Source: CAZLLE01 sp964560425
GTDB lineage: Bacteria > Campylobacterota > Campylobacteria > Campylobacterales > QNZT01
Direction: 5' to 3'
NCBI GenBank assembly: GCA_964560425.1
Contig: CAZLLE010000005.1
Span: forward strand, 1 to 48,605
Length of the DNA: 48,605 nt
The notes beneath the pieces are model-generated. The model searched no databases and was not told where the DNA came from. It was given only the letters and a program-made list of their open reading frames with translations. Within the stretch, counting starts at the first letter, position 1. Every line of letters starts with the position of its first letter. This document shows, piece after piece, positions 7,972 through 17,822 of this stretch. The position numbers and the translations under genes were made by a program.

Positions 7972-9101
7972 AAAGCTTTAGCTATATTTACTGCCTTACC
8001 TGCATTAATTTTGCCGTATGCTCTTCTCATATCAAAACCATTCTCATTATAATTACCATCACCTATCTTATCAGCACTTTTAATTAAAATAGATCTTACC
8101 TCTTTAGGAGATAAAGATGGATTAGCAGATAAAATCAAAGCCGCCACACCAGAAGCAAGAGGTGTTGAAAAACTAGTACCATTAACAAAAGCATAATTAT
8201 TATTTAAAATACCTCTTTGTGCACCTGAATTTCCCTTTTCTCCACTGTCATCCAAACCAACTAAGCCAGCTGATTCAAAAATATTACCACCAGGAGCGAG
8301 TATGTCAACCTCTTTTCCATAATTTGAATAAAATCCAACTTCCCTCTTTTCGTTGCTAGCACCTACACCAATGACCCAAGGGAGCTCCGATTCATCATTA
8401 ATCCACCATGCATCCAAATTTTGAGAATTATTTCCAACAGCAAATAGAACAACAATTCCATCTTTATAGAGAGACTCTATCTCACTAGCTACTGCCTCAG
8501 AAACATTTTCTGTGCCCCAACTACAACTAATAACTTTTGCACCATGATTCTTTGCATACTCAAAAGCATAAATTGTTGCACTATCAGACTCATCTTCCCA
8601 TAATGCAATAAGTATTAATTTTGATTCAGGAGCACTACCTACTGTACCTTTACCATTAATAGTTGCTGATGCAAAACCAGCACAAGAGGTACCATGAGAG
8701 GGATCATCTGTTTTATTAGAGACATCTCTATTTCTATTATCCACATTATAATAATCTATAACATTATCTTTTATATCTTCATGTCCTACTTCAAAATTTG
8801 CATCAATAACAGCAATTTTAATACCCTCTCCACGCGTAACTTGCCATGCAGCTGAAATATTAATATCTGAATTTGGCAAAATCTCGTAATTTTTAGCAAA
8901 TGCATTATTTAATGTGTGTAAATGCCATGAATATTTCATGTAAGTGTCAGTAGGACATGAAAACACCCTCTGAGTATCTTCAATAGGGGGGCGAGGAGTA
9001 GTAGTAGGATCAACAACTTTACTACCACTACTATCCTTAGCCTTATCACCACCACATGATATAAAAAAAACTAAAGCTATTAATAAAAGAGCTATTTTCA
9101 T
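7962..9101 (-). CDS. Subtilisin-like (S8) serine protease, lipoprotein
   Basis: A 379-residue protein from the ATG at 9101; a GTG six bases upstream overlaps the AGAAGG ribosome-binding site and is less likely. Residues 1-16 form a lipoprotein signal with lipobox FISC (C16). The peptidase S8 triad is complete: Asp100 in AVIDANFEVGHEDI, His136 in DPSHGTSCAG, Ser310 in NGTSFSTPLASG, with the oxyanion Asn near 224 in AVGNNSQN. The catalytic domain begins soon after the lipobox, with WHLHTLNN, so the chain has no N-terminal inhibitor prodomain. A prodomain-like protein is encoded immediately upstream. Likely anchored at the outer or inner membrane facing periplasm or surface. Confidence 0.92.
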   Translation of the reverse strand: MKIALLLIALVFFISCGGDKAKDSSGSKVVDPTTTPRPPIEDTQRVFSCPTDTYMKYSWHLHTLNNAFAKNYEILPNSDINISAAWQVTRGEGIKIAVIDANFEVGHEDIKDNVIDYYNVDNRNRDVSNKTDDPSHGTSCAGFASATINGKGTVGSAPESKLILIALWEDESDSATIYAFEYAKNHGAKVISCSWGTENVSEAVASEIESLYKDGIVVLFAVGNNSQNLDAWWINDESELPWVIGVGASNEKREVGFYSNYGKEVDILAPGGNIFESAGLVGLDDSGEKGNSGAQRGILNNNYAFVNGTSFSTPLASGVAALILSANPSLSPKEVRSILIKSADKIGDGNYNENGFDMRRAYGKINAGKAVNIAKALSH

Positions 9102-9103
9102 TC

Positions 9104-9487
9104 TCACCTTCTTCTTTTTTTCTTAATAAAATCAGGGTGGGCAAATGCTACCTCATCTTTTTGAGATAAAATATTTGAAATTTCAAAAATATCTGCATCT
9201 TTTTCAATTGTCACAAGAGAGATAGTATTAGAAATTTTTTCAACCTTCAAAATTGATTTCATATCAAAAAGTTTTTTACACACTTCTGAAGTTCCTTTAC
9301 ATTTAACAAGAATTTTGTTACTTACACCTATTCTAGAACCATTTCTAGTCTTATAATATACAATGTCAGAAGTAGAACTTTTTGAGATAGGGAGCTTACT
9401 CAAAAAAACTTTCTCTCCAAATTCATAATAAAACACCTCTGAACTAAAGAGTGTCACTGCTATTATTAACATAAAAAATTTCAACAT
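9104..9487 (-). CDS. Secreted prodomain/inhibitor-like protein for the adjacent subtilase
   Basis: The 127-residue protein has a signal peptide (MLKFFMLIIAVTLFSSE). The body resembles the N-terminal prodomain region found at the start of many S8 proteases: a strand with YYKTRNGSRIGVSNKILV, then EKISNTISLVTIEKD, a helix DIFEISNILSQ, and the closing EVAFAHPDFIKKKRRR. That ending matches the place where such proteases continue with 'QWHLNN', which is how the next protein starts. Its stop is two bases before the protease ATG. I infer it folds or inhibits the protease in trans. The C-terminal KKKRRR could be a processing site. Confidence 0.72.
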   Translation of the reverse strand: MLKFFMLIIAVTLFSSEVFYYEFGEKVFLSKLPISKSSTSDIVYYKTRNGSRIGVSNKILVKCKGTSEVCKKLFDMKSILKVEKISNTISLVTIEKDADIFEISNILSQKDEVAFAHPDFIKKKRRR

Positions 9488-9666
9488 CTAATACCTCCAC
9501 TTACATTTAATGATAGTAAAGAATATATTAATTATTTATTAAGAATTAATCTTTTTTATCAAACTTTAATATATTGAATTTATTAAGTAGTTAATCAGAT
9601 AACTACTAGAACAACTTTTATTAATCTTTCGATAAAATGCCTAAAATTTAGAGATAGGACAAGCCC

Positions 9667-11025
9667 TTGATTACGCTAAAAGAGGCTCTTAGATTACCAC
9701 AAGAAGAGCTTATAGAACTAAAAAAAGATTTAACAAAAAAGATAAAAGATGCCCAAAGTATTGGAGCTTATGTAGAACAATTTACAGGTGAAGCCATCAA
9801 CGAATATGGTTCTGGTGTGCCAATTGCAGTAAAAGATAATATTCAAGTTAGAGGCTGGAATGTTACATGTGCTTCTAATATTTTACAAGGATATGTGGCT
9901 CCATATAATGCAACAGTAATTGATAAAATGGTACAAAATAATCTATCCCCATTTGGAAGATGTAACATGGATGAGTTTGCGATGGGAAGCTCAACTGAAA
10001 CTTCATTTTATGGAAAAACAGTAAATCCACACAATCCCAAAATGGTACCGGGGGGAAGTAGTGGAGGAAGTGCCGCTGCTGTAGGTGCAGGAATTGCTAT
10101 TGCCGCTCTTGGTAGTGATACTGGTGGAAGTATTCGTCAACCTGCTGCTTTTTGTGGATGTGTTGGTATGAAATCAACTTATGGAAAAGTAAGTAGATAT
10201 GGATTAAATGCCTTTTCAAGCTCCCTTGATCAAATTGGACCAATCACTCAAAATGTAGAAGATGCAGCAATCCTTTATGATATATTAGCAGGTCATGAGA
10301 GTAAAGACTCTACAAGTATGAATATTGAACATATAAAAGTGAGTGATAAGCTTGATAGTAGTCGTAAACTTACTATTGCTGTAATTGAAAACTATCTTGA
10401 TGAAGCAGGAGATGAAGTAAAATCAGCTATGTTAGACTCTATCAAAGCTCTTGAAGAGGCTGGACATAAAATTATCTACAAAAATATGATTAACTCAAAA
10501 TATGATGTTGCTACCTACTACATCGTAGCAACAGCAGAAGCTAGTACAAATCTTAGCCGTTATGATGGTGTAAGATATGGTAATCGTGATATGGATGCAA
10601 AGAGTCTAAAAGATATGTATCTACAAACTAAAAGCAGAGGTTTTGGAGATGAAGTAAAAAGAAGAATACTTCTTGGAACTTTTGTACTTAGTAGTGGATA
10701 TTATGATGCTTATTATATTCAAGCACAAAAAGCTAGACATCTAATACAAGATCAGTTTAATGCAATCTTTGAAGAGGCTGATCTAATCTTTACACCAGTA
10801 ACACCAACTCCAGCATTTGAATTTGGTAGTAAAAAAGATCCATTAGATATGTATCTGAGTGATATATATACAATTGCTATTAACTTAGCAGGACTTCCCG
10901 CTATCTCTATTCCAATAGGAACTAGCAAAGATAATCTACCAATCGGTGGACAATTTATTGCAAAAGCACTTAATGAGCAGACACTATTTGATGGTGCTCT
11001 TAATTTAGAACAAATCTTAGCCTAA
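9667..11025 (+). CDS. gatA: Aspartyl/glutamyl-tRNA(Asn/Gln) amidotransferase subunit A
   Basis: The 452-residue amidase-signature enzyme is close to the short GatA length of Campylobacter and Helicobacter. The Ser-cisSer-Lys triad is visible: K56 in AVKDNI, S131 in GGSSGGSAA and nucleophile S155 in DTGGSIRQP, with the family's 75- and 24-residue spacing. As part of GatCAB it supplies ammonia from glutamine to transamidate mischarged tRNA. The start is TTG, preceded by ATAGGACA. guaB follows 15 bases later, so the two are likely an operon. gatB and gatC are not in the window. Confidence 0.96.
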   Translation: MITLKEALRLPQEELIELKKDLTKKIKDAQSIGAYVEQFTGEAINEYGSGVPIAVKDNIQVRGWNVTCASNILQGYVAPYNATVIDKMVQNNLSPFGRCNMDEFAMGSSTETSFYGKTVNPHNPKMVPGGSSGGSAAAVGAGIAIAALGSDTGGSIRQPAAFCGCVGMKSTYGKVSRYGLNAFSSSLDQIGPITQNVEDAAILYDILAGHESKDSTSMNIEHIKVSDKLDSSRKLTIAVIENYLDEAGDEVKSAMLDSIKALEEAGHKIIYKNMINSKYDVATYYIVATAEASTNLSRYDGVRYGNRDMDAKSLKDMYLQTKSRGFGDEVKRRILLGTFVLSSGYYDAYYIQAQKARHLIQDQFNAIFEEADLIFTPVTPTPAFEFGSKKDPLDMYLSDIYTIAINLAGLPAISIPIGTSKDNLPIGGQFIAKALNEQTLFDGALNLEQILA

Positions 11026-11040
11026 GGAGAGAAAGTTTAG

Positions 11041-12486
11041 ATGAAAATAAGACAAAAAGCATTAACATTTGAAGATATTTTATTAATACCGCAATACTCT
11101 GAAGTACTTCCAAAAGAGGTAGATATTAGATCTAAATTAACAAAAAACATTGAACTAAATATACCTCTTGTATCTGCCGCAATGGATACAGTTACTGAGC
11201 ATAAAGCAGCTATAACAATGGCAAGACTTGGTGCTATTGGTATTATTCATAAAAACATGGATATTACAACTCAAGCCAAAGAGGTAGAGAGAGTCAAAAA
11301 GAGTGAGAGTGGTGTTATTCAAGATCCTGTACATCTAAAACCTTATGATACTATTCAAGTAGCACAAGATCTCATGGCAGATTTTAAAATATCTGGTTTT
11401 CCTGTTGTTGATGATGATAATATACTTGTTGGTATCTTAACAAATAGAGATTTACGATTTGAGACAGATTATAGTCAAAAAGTTGATACACTTATGACAA
11501 AAGCTCCGCTAATCACAGCACACAAAGATATATCATTAGATGAAGCAGAAGTTATCTTCAAACAACACAAAATAGAAAAATTACCACTTGTAGATGAAAA
11601 CGGAATTTTATCTGGACTTATCACAATCAAAGATCTCAAAAAAAGAAAAGATTTTCCAAACTCAAATAAAGATAAATATGGAAGACTTCGAGCTGGTGCA
11701 GCAATAGGTGTAGGTCAAATAGATAGAGCTCAAGCTCTTATCAATGCTGGTGTAGATGTATTAGTTTTAGACTCAGCTCATGGACACTCAAAAGGAATAT
11801 TAGATACAGTCAAAGAGATTAAATCTAAATTTGAAGTAGAGATTATCGCAGGAAACATCGCGACACCAGAAGCAGTAAAAGCTCTTATCGAAGCTGGTGC
11901 TGATGCTGTCAAAGTTGGTATTGGACCGGGTAGTATCTGTACAACAAGAATTGTTGCAGGAGTGGGTATACCTCAAATTACAGCTATTGAATCATGTGCC
12001 AAAGAGGCAGATAAATATGGTATACCAATAATTGCAGATGGAGGAATCAAATACTCAGGAGATGTGGCCAAAGCCCTTGCAGTAGGAGCTAGTGCAATCA
12101 TGATTGGAAGTCTACTAGCAGGAACTGAAGAGAGCCCCGGAGAGGTGATTATGTATCAAGGTAGGCAATATAAAACATACAGAGGTATGGGAAGTATTGG
12201 TGCTATGCAAAAAGGTAGTAATGATCGTTATTTTCAAGAGGGAACAGCAGCAGATAAACTTGTACCTGAAGGAATAGAGGGAATGGTTCCATATCGTGGG
12301 AAAATGAGCACAGTCGCCCACCAACTTATCGGTGGTCTAAGAGCATCTATGGGTTATGTTGGGGCAAAAGATATTGCAACATTCCAAGAAAAAGCAGAAT
12401 TTGTAGAGATAACAGCCGCAGGACTAAAAGAGAGTCATGTTCATGATGTAACTATCACAAAAGAGGCTCCAAACTATCACTCATAA
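11041..12486 (+). CDS. guaB: Inosine-5'-monophosphate dehydrogenase
   Basis: The 481-residue enzyme converts IMP to XMP, the committed step of guanine nucleotide synthesis. It has an N-terminal barrel start (LTFEDILLIPQYSEVLP), two CBS modules between about residues 95 and 200, and the catalytic loop GIGPGSICTTR with Cys300. Later motifs are YRGMGSIGAM in the flap region and the C-terminal GGLRASMGYVGA. AAGGAGAGAAAGTTTAG precedes the ATG. It ends just before a strong hairpin. Confidence 0.98.
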   Translation: MKIRQKALTFEDILLIPQYSEVLPKEVDIRSKLTKNIELNIPLVSAAMDTVTEHKAAITMARLGAIGIIHKNMDITTQAKEVERVKKSESGVIQDPVHLKPYDTIQVAQDLMADFKISGFPVVDDDNILVGILTNRDLRFETDYSQKVDTLMTKAPLITAHKDISLDEAEVIFKQHKIEKLPLVDENGILSGLITIKDLKKRKDFPNSNKDKYGRLRAGAAIGVGQIDRAQALINAGVDVLVLDSAHGHSKGILDTVKEIKSKFEVEIIAGNIATPEAVKALIEAGADAVKVGIGPGSICTTRIVAGVGIPQITAIESCAKEADKYGIPIIADGGIKYSGDVAKALAVGASAIMIGSLLAGTEESPGEVIMYQGRQYKTYRGMGSIGAMQKGSNDRYFQEGTAADKLVPEGIEGMVPYRGKMSTVAHQLIGGLRASMGYVGAKDIATFQEKAEFVEITAAGLKESHVHDVTITKEAPNYHS

Positions 12487-12491
12487 TTGGT

Positions 12492-12524
12492 TATGTTTAT
12501 TAGGTTTGCAACCTAATAAACATA
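12492..12524. terminator. Perfect 15-bp hairpin after guaB
   Basis: TATGTTTATTAGGTT, a TGC loop and its exact complement AACCTAATAAACATA form a 15-bp stem without mismatch. It lies between guaB and the convergent 63-codon gene, whose TAG stop is inside the stem. No clear T-run follows on either strand, so it may act as a terminator in both directions or mainly as an mRNA 3'-end stabiliser. Confidence 0.7.
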
Positions 12525-12704
12525 GTGATTAGCTTTAATAGCTCTATAATCTGCACCCTTATATCTAAAATGATATCCATAATCGGTTAGTTCGGGTCTT
12601 GTCTTTTTAAAATGTTTTTTGATTAAATTTTTTTCGTTACATCCACCTACTAAAACAATTGAATCTTGAGTTGACTCATTAATGACTATTGTTACTGTTT
12701 GCAT
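12513..12704 (-). CDS. Small hypothetical protein (63 residues)
   Basis: Not recognised. The protein is soluble, starting with a beta-like MQTVTIVINESTQDSIVLVGG followed by a basic middle (NLIKKHFKKTRPEL) and an aromatic end (YGYHFRYKGADYRAIKANHYVY). An AAGGAG box stands eight bases before the ATG, which argues that it is translated. It is alone between the guaB hairpin and a 254-base AT-rich gap (12705-12958) in which I see no further gene. Confidence 0.6.
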   Translation of the reverse strand: MQTVTIVINESTQDSIVLVGGCNEKNLIKKHFKKTRPELTDYGYHFRYKGADYRAIKANHYVY

Positions 12705-12958
12705 AATATACTCCTTAAAAATACAACTATAGCAATATTGTGTGCTTCAATAGTTCTATACGGAAAAGCCTCAATACAATTTAATAGTTGTTTATAATTT
12801 TCAATTTTTTAAAAATTATTCGTATTTTAACCAAATAATGTGAAATAAATGTGAATAATTTTTTCTAATTTTTAATAATTCAAATTATTTAATATTTGAT
12901 ATTTCATACAATTAATTTTTTACCTATTCAGATTTATATCGACATTCTGTAAAAAAAG

Positions 12959-15900
12959 TTAAAATAAAGATATTAGATCCTTTAAACTAACCTGATCAAA
13001 TTTGATTTTAAAACCTAAATAAGCCCCTTTTTCTCGATATTTATATCCTGAAAAATCCAAATCTCTAATACCTCTAAAATTATATCCAAGAGATAACCAA
13101 CTATTTTTTAATACATTATAATCAATATGAGAACCAAAAGTAAAATCTACAGCTTTAGAACTATAATCATATAAATATCCACCATTCATACCAAAATCAA
13201 CTTTTGAATTTATCTCATATAAAATATCTGTATCCAAAAATGTTAACATACTTTTATATTTTTTATGATCTATATCATCTTGTAAATACTTCATTCCAAA
13301 CTGTGAAGAGAGTTCAAGATTATCTAAGAATCTATAATATGTGACTATATTATTGATAAATTTATCAGACTTCTCCTTATGTAAAAACCTAAATATATTC
13401 AAAAATGCCATATTTAAGCTATCTGGTCTGTAGACAAATGCCAAATTTGTATCTATTGCTTTATCTATATATTTGGCTCCCAATAAGACTCCTATCTCAT
13501 CTTTTAATTGTCTATATACACCACATGAGATATTAGCAATATTTTTAGCTTTTGTCTTTTTATATTCACCTTTGAGATTGTAGTTCCAACTAGTTGGACT
13601 ATAATTGATAGATGAGTTATAAACTATAAAATCCTCTTTTACCTCAACATCTGATGTAATAGTTTTTCGATTCTCTACACTTGCACTAACTCTTAGATAT
13701 TTATTAAATTGCCAATTTTGTACTAATCCTAAATTATTAAAAATTCTATTATCACCATTTTTTTTTGCTAAAGATATAGAACTATCAAAAAAAGCCCCTT
13801 TCCAAAGTTTATCTCCTATACCAAATAGAATTTCAGATAGATCCGTTTTATCACCTTTTGAATCTTCACATCTCATAAATATATCTGTGGAGTTACTTAG
13901 AGAATACCCAATCTCAGCCATTAACATAGTAGGGAAAGCATCAGTTGAATGAGTAAGTGAATAGTCATAACTTAGTGTTGTTTTGACTCTATTTTGATTA
14001 AATTTTTTGGATATTGAACTTAAGATCTGAGAGTTTTTTTCTAAATTAGAGTTACTAAAACGGTATCCTATAGAGGATAAAAGCTCCCTCTTTTCATAAT
14101 TAACATTTAACTGACCAACTTTTGTAAGTAATGAAGTTGATAAATCTTTATCACTATAAATTGATAATTTTACTCCAACCCTTCGCCAATAGTTAAGAAT
14201 CCAATCTACTCCTAATTTTTGACTTCTCTTCAGAGAGTTACTTTGTTGATCTAATCCAAAATTCTCATCTTGTTCTCTAAAATAAAATTTTGATTTACTA
14301 AGCTTTCCATCACGAGAGAGTTCAAATAGATAAGCATTCGCACTGCTCTTTGTATCTTCTATTTTTTTACTACTTTGAGCATATTCAGCTTTGAGAGTTA
14401 ATTTTTTACTAAATTTTATATTTGTATCTACTCCATATAATTTCTCATCTCGTAGAGCTTGATTTTGTGCTATATAAGTTGCACCAATTTCAACTCTATT
14501 ATCTACAAATTTAGAAGCCACTCTTCCACCATAACTATATTTTCCCTCTCCATCTCCTTCTATCTCATAATCAACAACAATAAATTGAGGATTACCTCTA
14601 TAATCTTGACTAAAAATCGGTTCTTTAAAATAGACTCTTCCAAGTAGATAATCTATACTATAATCAATATCTTTTTTGAGCATCTCTCTCTTAATAATTT
14701 TTTCATCTCGATAACGATCTCTTGCTTCAATAGCTATTTGTTCTGAATTTTCTACAACACTTTTTTTTGAAAGATAATAATATCCACTTGTACCATTTGA
14801 GCGTATCTCATCTTTTTTGAATAGATGTTTACTATCTTTTACAAAAATATTATATGAATATTTTTTACCCATATATTCCGATTTAATACCATTAAAAACT
14901 CTTCTATATTTAGATAATTCACTAACATCTAAGCCACTATCCACATCTCCAAATAGAAGGTAAAACTTCTCTTTTTCTATTTTTATATAGAGCTTTTTTC
15001 GACTTGAAGCTTCATGATTGACAATAGAAGAGTCTTGATAAATAGTATAATAATCCAAAGGCTTAACATAATTAAAAAGCGAAGTATTTTTACTTTTTGA
15101 ACTATTATAAGCAAGAGTCAGAAGTACATCTTGACCAATCTCTCCTTTAGCAAAAAAAGATAATTTTCCCTCATGATAAAATTTATCATCTCTTTTTATC
15201 CCTTTCATTGCATCTTTGATAATTTTATATCCAACACTTCCCTCACCAAAACCAACCATAATCCAATCTCTACTCTTTGGCTTGATCCAAGTCTTGAGGA
15301 TATAGTCTCTATTGTGCATCTTAAAATGCAATTTAAGTTCACCAGAAATAGTTGTGGGTTGCAATTTAAGATAGGCAATCCCTTCTGATACAATTACATA
15401 TTTATCTTTTATTTTGGTAGAAGAGAGAGGGTTTTTTTGCATTGCTTCTACTGAAGAGATAGACCTATATGGTTCTTCTATACTATAAATACCTTGTACA
15501 CCATTTCTAATATATCGCTCACTCTCATCATAAAACTTTACAGCAATTACAGGAGAGTGTACACCATCTGCATATAGATAAGATTTTGACTCAATAATTT
15601 CAGCATTAACAGGAATAGTAGAGAACCAAATATCTCTTTTAAGAGATTTTTTTGATAATGAAACTTCGATCAAATTATTTCCACCAATAAGATCAACCCC
15701 TTTATAGATACTAATTGCCCACTTTTTATCTTTTGAATAGATCATAGTATCAAAGTTCAAAATATCAACCTCTTCATGATTGAGATAGAGTTTTGGTTTA
15801 TCATCTATCTTATGTAGTAGTGCAATTTTGAGAGAGGGCATAGATGGAACATAATCTTTTGGAGGCCATAAAATTTTTGGCTTCTTTGGCTTTTTGGGTA

Positions 15901-17335
15901 TACTCAAACTACTAAATTTTGGCATTTTTTCTATTTTTTTGATATCCATTTTATAAGAGTAACTATCTATTTTTTTAATACTTTCTTGCTCTTTTTTAGA
16001 CTTTTTTTCCAAATCAAAATCAACACCTCTTATCCCACCATAAGATAAATTAACAATTTTTGAAAAACTATTTTTGATTTTATAAACACTATCCAAACTT
16101 GTAGTATCAACTTGAACAACATGAGTACCCTTTTTAATACCTTCAAAATGGTACTTTCCCTTCTCATCAGATAGAGTATAAGTACCATCTTCAAGATAAA
16201 CCTTAATCCCCTTTAAAACAGTTTTATTGGTACATTTGAATGAGCCAATAATAAATGACTTATAAATATCAAGTTCTCTTTCAATGGTAATTGAAGATTT
16301 AGAAATATTAGAGATTCTCTCTTTTTTGTGATAAGCTTCAACTCTACTCTCTAATCTATTTTTAGAAGCAATACTCACTTTTGCTATATAACTTAGGTAT
16401 AATCTATCTGGAACCTCATCAAATAGAATTTCTAAAACACCCTCTCTATAAGATACTTTTTTTGGTGAAATTTTTTGATTATCTATAATAATTGAGTCGC
16501 TTATATATTTCAATCCATGAGGAAATCTAATTTTGAAAAGTATATTTTTAGCAGATAAATCACTATTTGAAATAGTAAGATTATATTGAATATACTCACC
16601 CAATGAAGCGGTATTTTTATTAGGTTGATTTACAATCCAAATATATTCATCTCTACTACTATCTAAAGTATTCAAACTATTTTCAACTCGCATTGATTTA
16701 GTTAATATAAAAACATCCCTATTTTTAGACTTTTTATCACTCAAAACATCTACCACTATTTTGGCATTATCATAAAGATAAATTTTTCCATCTATCTTTT
16801 CTCTATCTTTTTTGAGAGTTGTTGAGGGAATATATCCCACAAATATACCACTATCCTTTTCACTCTCAATAAGCTCAATCACCTCCTTATCTCTATCACC
16901 ATTAGATATTCTGATCCTTACAGACTCTATACAACCACTCTTTCTATTTAGATATGGACTTGTTAGAGCAATAATAATAGGATCTCGTTTCTTAAAAACC
17001 TCACACCTCACAACTGGCAATATTTTTGAAAAAAAAGGGGAGTTGATAGACAAAAATCTACCATCTACAGTAGCATCTATACTATAATTATTATCTGGAA
17101 TCTGTATAAATTGTTTACTATGAGAAGAGTATTTAAAAAACTCCAATTTACTACTATTCATAATTGTCGTTTGAGTTTTTACAATATTAGAAAAACTCTT
17201 TCTCTTCTTATCATCAAAAACATAATATACTTTTGCCTGATTCTCTATTGCTAATAAAGAGCCAAAAAGAGGAGAGCCAAAAGAGATAAAAATAGAAAAT
17301 ACTAGAAAATATTTATTAAAATTTATCTCTCTCAT
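12959..17335 (-). CDS. Large outer-membrane protein with DUF11 and regulatory-like domains and C-terminal beta-barrel
   Basis: A 1458-residue exported protein with an N-terminal signal sequence. In order: a beta-rich domain (~30-210) with ESEKDSGIFVGYI; a DUF11-type domain (~235-345) with LGEYIQYNLTISNSDLSAKN; a carboxypeptidase-regulatory/SdrD-B-like domain (~365-440) with LSDEKGKYHFEGIKKGTHVV; a basic proline-rich linker (IPKKPKKPKILWPPKDYVP, ~485-505); a central domain; then about 750 residues of alternating aromatic/polar strands, ending in KFDQVSLKDLISLF like an outer-membrane barrel. It lies four bases after the single-domain DUF11 gene and is the last gene of the unit. Barrel topology is inferred from strand pattern. 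Function is unknown; it may anchor or export the DUF11 proteins upstream. Confidence 0.75.
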   Translation of the reverse strand: MREINFNKYFLVFSIFISFGSPLFGSLLAIENQAKVYYVFDDKKRKSFSNIVKTQTTIMNSSKLEFFKYSSHSKQFIQIPDNNYSIDATVDGRFLSINSPFFSKILPVVRCEVFKKRDPIIIALTSPYLNRKSGCIESVRIRISNGDRDKEVIELIESEKDSGIFVGYIPSTTLKKDREKIDGKIYLYDNAKIVVDVLSDKKSKNRDVFILTKSMRVENSLNTLDSSRDEYIWIVNQPNKNTASLGEYIQYNLTISNSDLSAKNILFKIRFPHGLKYISDSIIIDNQKISPKKVSYREGVLEILFDEVPDRLYLSYIAKVSIASKNRLESRVEAYHKKERISNISKSSITIERELDIYKSFIIGSFKCTNKTVLKGIKVYLEDGTYTLSDEKGKYHFEGIKKGTHVVQVDTTSLDSVYKIKNSFSKIVNLSYGGIRGVDFDLEKKSKKEQESIKKIDSYSYKMDIKKIEKMPKFSSLSIPKKPKKPKILWPPKDYVPSMPSLKIALLHKIDDKPKLYLNHEEVDILNFDTMIYSKDKKWAISIYKGVDLIGGNNLIEVSLSKKSLKRDIWFSTIPVNAEIIESKSYLYADGVHSPVIAVKFYDESERYIRNGVQGIYSIEEPYRSISSVEAMQKNPLSSTKIKDKYVIVSEGIAYLKLQPTTISGELKLHFKMHNRDYILKTWIKPKSRDWIMVGFGEGSVGYKIIKDAMKGIKRDDKFYHEGKLSFFAKGEIGQDVLLTLAYNSSKSKNTSLFNYVKPLDYYTIYQDSSIVNHEASSRKKLYIKIEKEKFYLLFGDVDSGLDVSELSKYRRVFNGIKSEYMGKKYSYNIFVKDSKHLFKKDEIRSNGTSGYYYLSKKSVVENSEQIAIEARDRYRDEKIIKREMLKKDIDYSIDYLLGRVYFKEPIFSQDYRGNPQFIVVDYEIEGDGEGKYSYGGRVASKFVDNRVEIGATYIAQNQALRDEKLYGVDTNIKFSKKLTLKAEYAQSSKKIEDTKSSANAYLFELSRDGKLSKSKFYFREQDENFGLDQQSNSLKRSQKLGVDWILNYWRRVGVKLSIYSDKDLSTSLLTKVGQLNVNYEKRELLSSIGYRFSNSNLEKNSQILSSISKKFNQNRVKTTLSYDYSLTHSTDAFPTMLMAEIGYSLSNSTDIFMRCEDSKGDKTDLSEILFGIGDKLWKGAFFDSSISLAKKNGDNRIFNNLGLVQNWQFNKYLRVSASVENRKTITSDVEVKEDFIVYNSSINYSPTSWNYNLKGEYKKTKAKNIANISCGVYRQLKDEIGVLLGAKYIDKAIDTNLAFVYRPDSLNMAFLNIFRFLHKEKSDKFINNIVTYYRFLDNLELSSQFGMKYLQDDIDHKKYKSMLTFLDTDILYEINSKVDFGMNGGYLYDYSSKAVDFTFGSHIDYNVLKNSWLSLGYNFRGIRDLDFSGYKYREKGAYLGFKIKFDQVSLKDLISLF

Positions 17336-17339
17336 ACAT

Positions 17340-17810
17340 CTATTTTACTTTGACTCTAAAACTAACTTCTGTAGTAGATTTGGAAAATAATCCCTCTTCC
17401 AAAATCCAACGAATATTTGTATACTCACGAGCCAAAGCAACTCTAGAAGAGTCACCATCTTTAATTAATAATTTTGAAGCATCATCAAAAACCTTACCAC
17501 CATCAACAGAGTACAGAATCCTACACAAGTTTTTACATTTTGCACTACCCTCAATATACTCTGTATGTTTAGGAATAGGATTATTTAAAACCATATTTTT
17601 AGCCTCTTTTTTGCCATTATTAGAGATAAAATTTTTATAGACCACTACATCTTTGGGCAATATCTTTTTAATCTCTACCAATTTAACTACTCTATTTCCA
17701 TTTTTATCCAATTCAATAACCTCTTTAAAAGATTTTGAAACTAATGTAATAGATTGTTTCGCCTCTACAAACAGAACTAAAATAAAAACTAGACCTAAAA
17801 TTTTTTTCAT
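17340..17810 (-). CDS. Secreted single-domain DUF11-like protein
   Basis: The 156-residue protein has a signal peptide (MKKILGLVFILVLFVEA) followed by one DUF11-like beta-sandwich: VYKNFISNNGKKEAKNMVLNNPIPKHTEYIEGS, then a strand pair and a final WILEEGL-FSKSTTEVSFRVKVK. Two cysteines (CKNLC) may form a disulfide. It sits 12 bases after the second DUF11 protein and four bases before the large outer-membrane protein, so it is probably translated together with it. Confidence 0.75.
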   Translation of the reverse strand: MKKILGLVFILVLFVEAKQSITLVSKSFKEVIELDKNGNRVVKLVEIKKILPKDVVVYKNFISNNGKKEAKNMVLNNPIPKHTEYIEGSAKCKNLCRILYSVDGGKVFDDASKLLIKDGDSSRVALAREYTNIRWILEEGLFSKSTTEVSFRVKVK

Positions 17811-17822
17811 ATATACCTTCCT

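Noticed and set aside
12705..12958. Possible small RNA or gene in the AT-rich gap before the outer-membrane protein gene end
   Set aside because: No hairpin with a T-run, no promoter pair and no frame with a ribosome-binding site could be made out.
14459..17087. Several 60-90 codon frames opposite the large outer-membrane protein gene
   Set aside because: They are antisense or shifted shadows of a long intact gene, with no start signals of their own.
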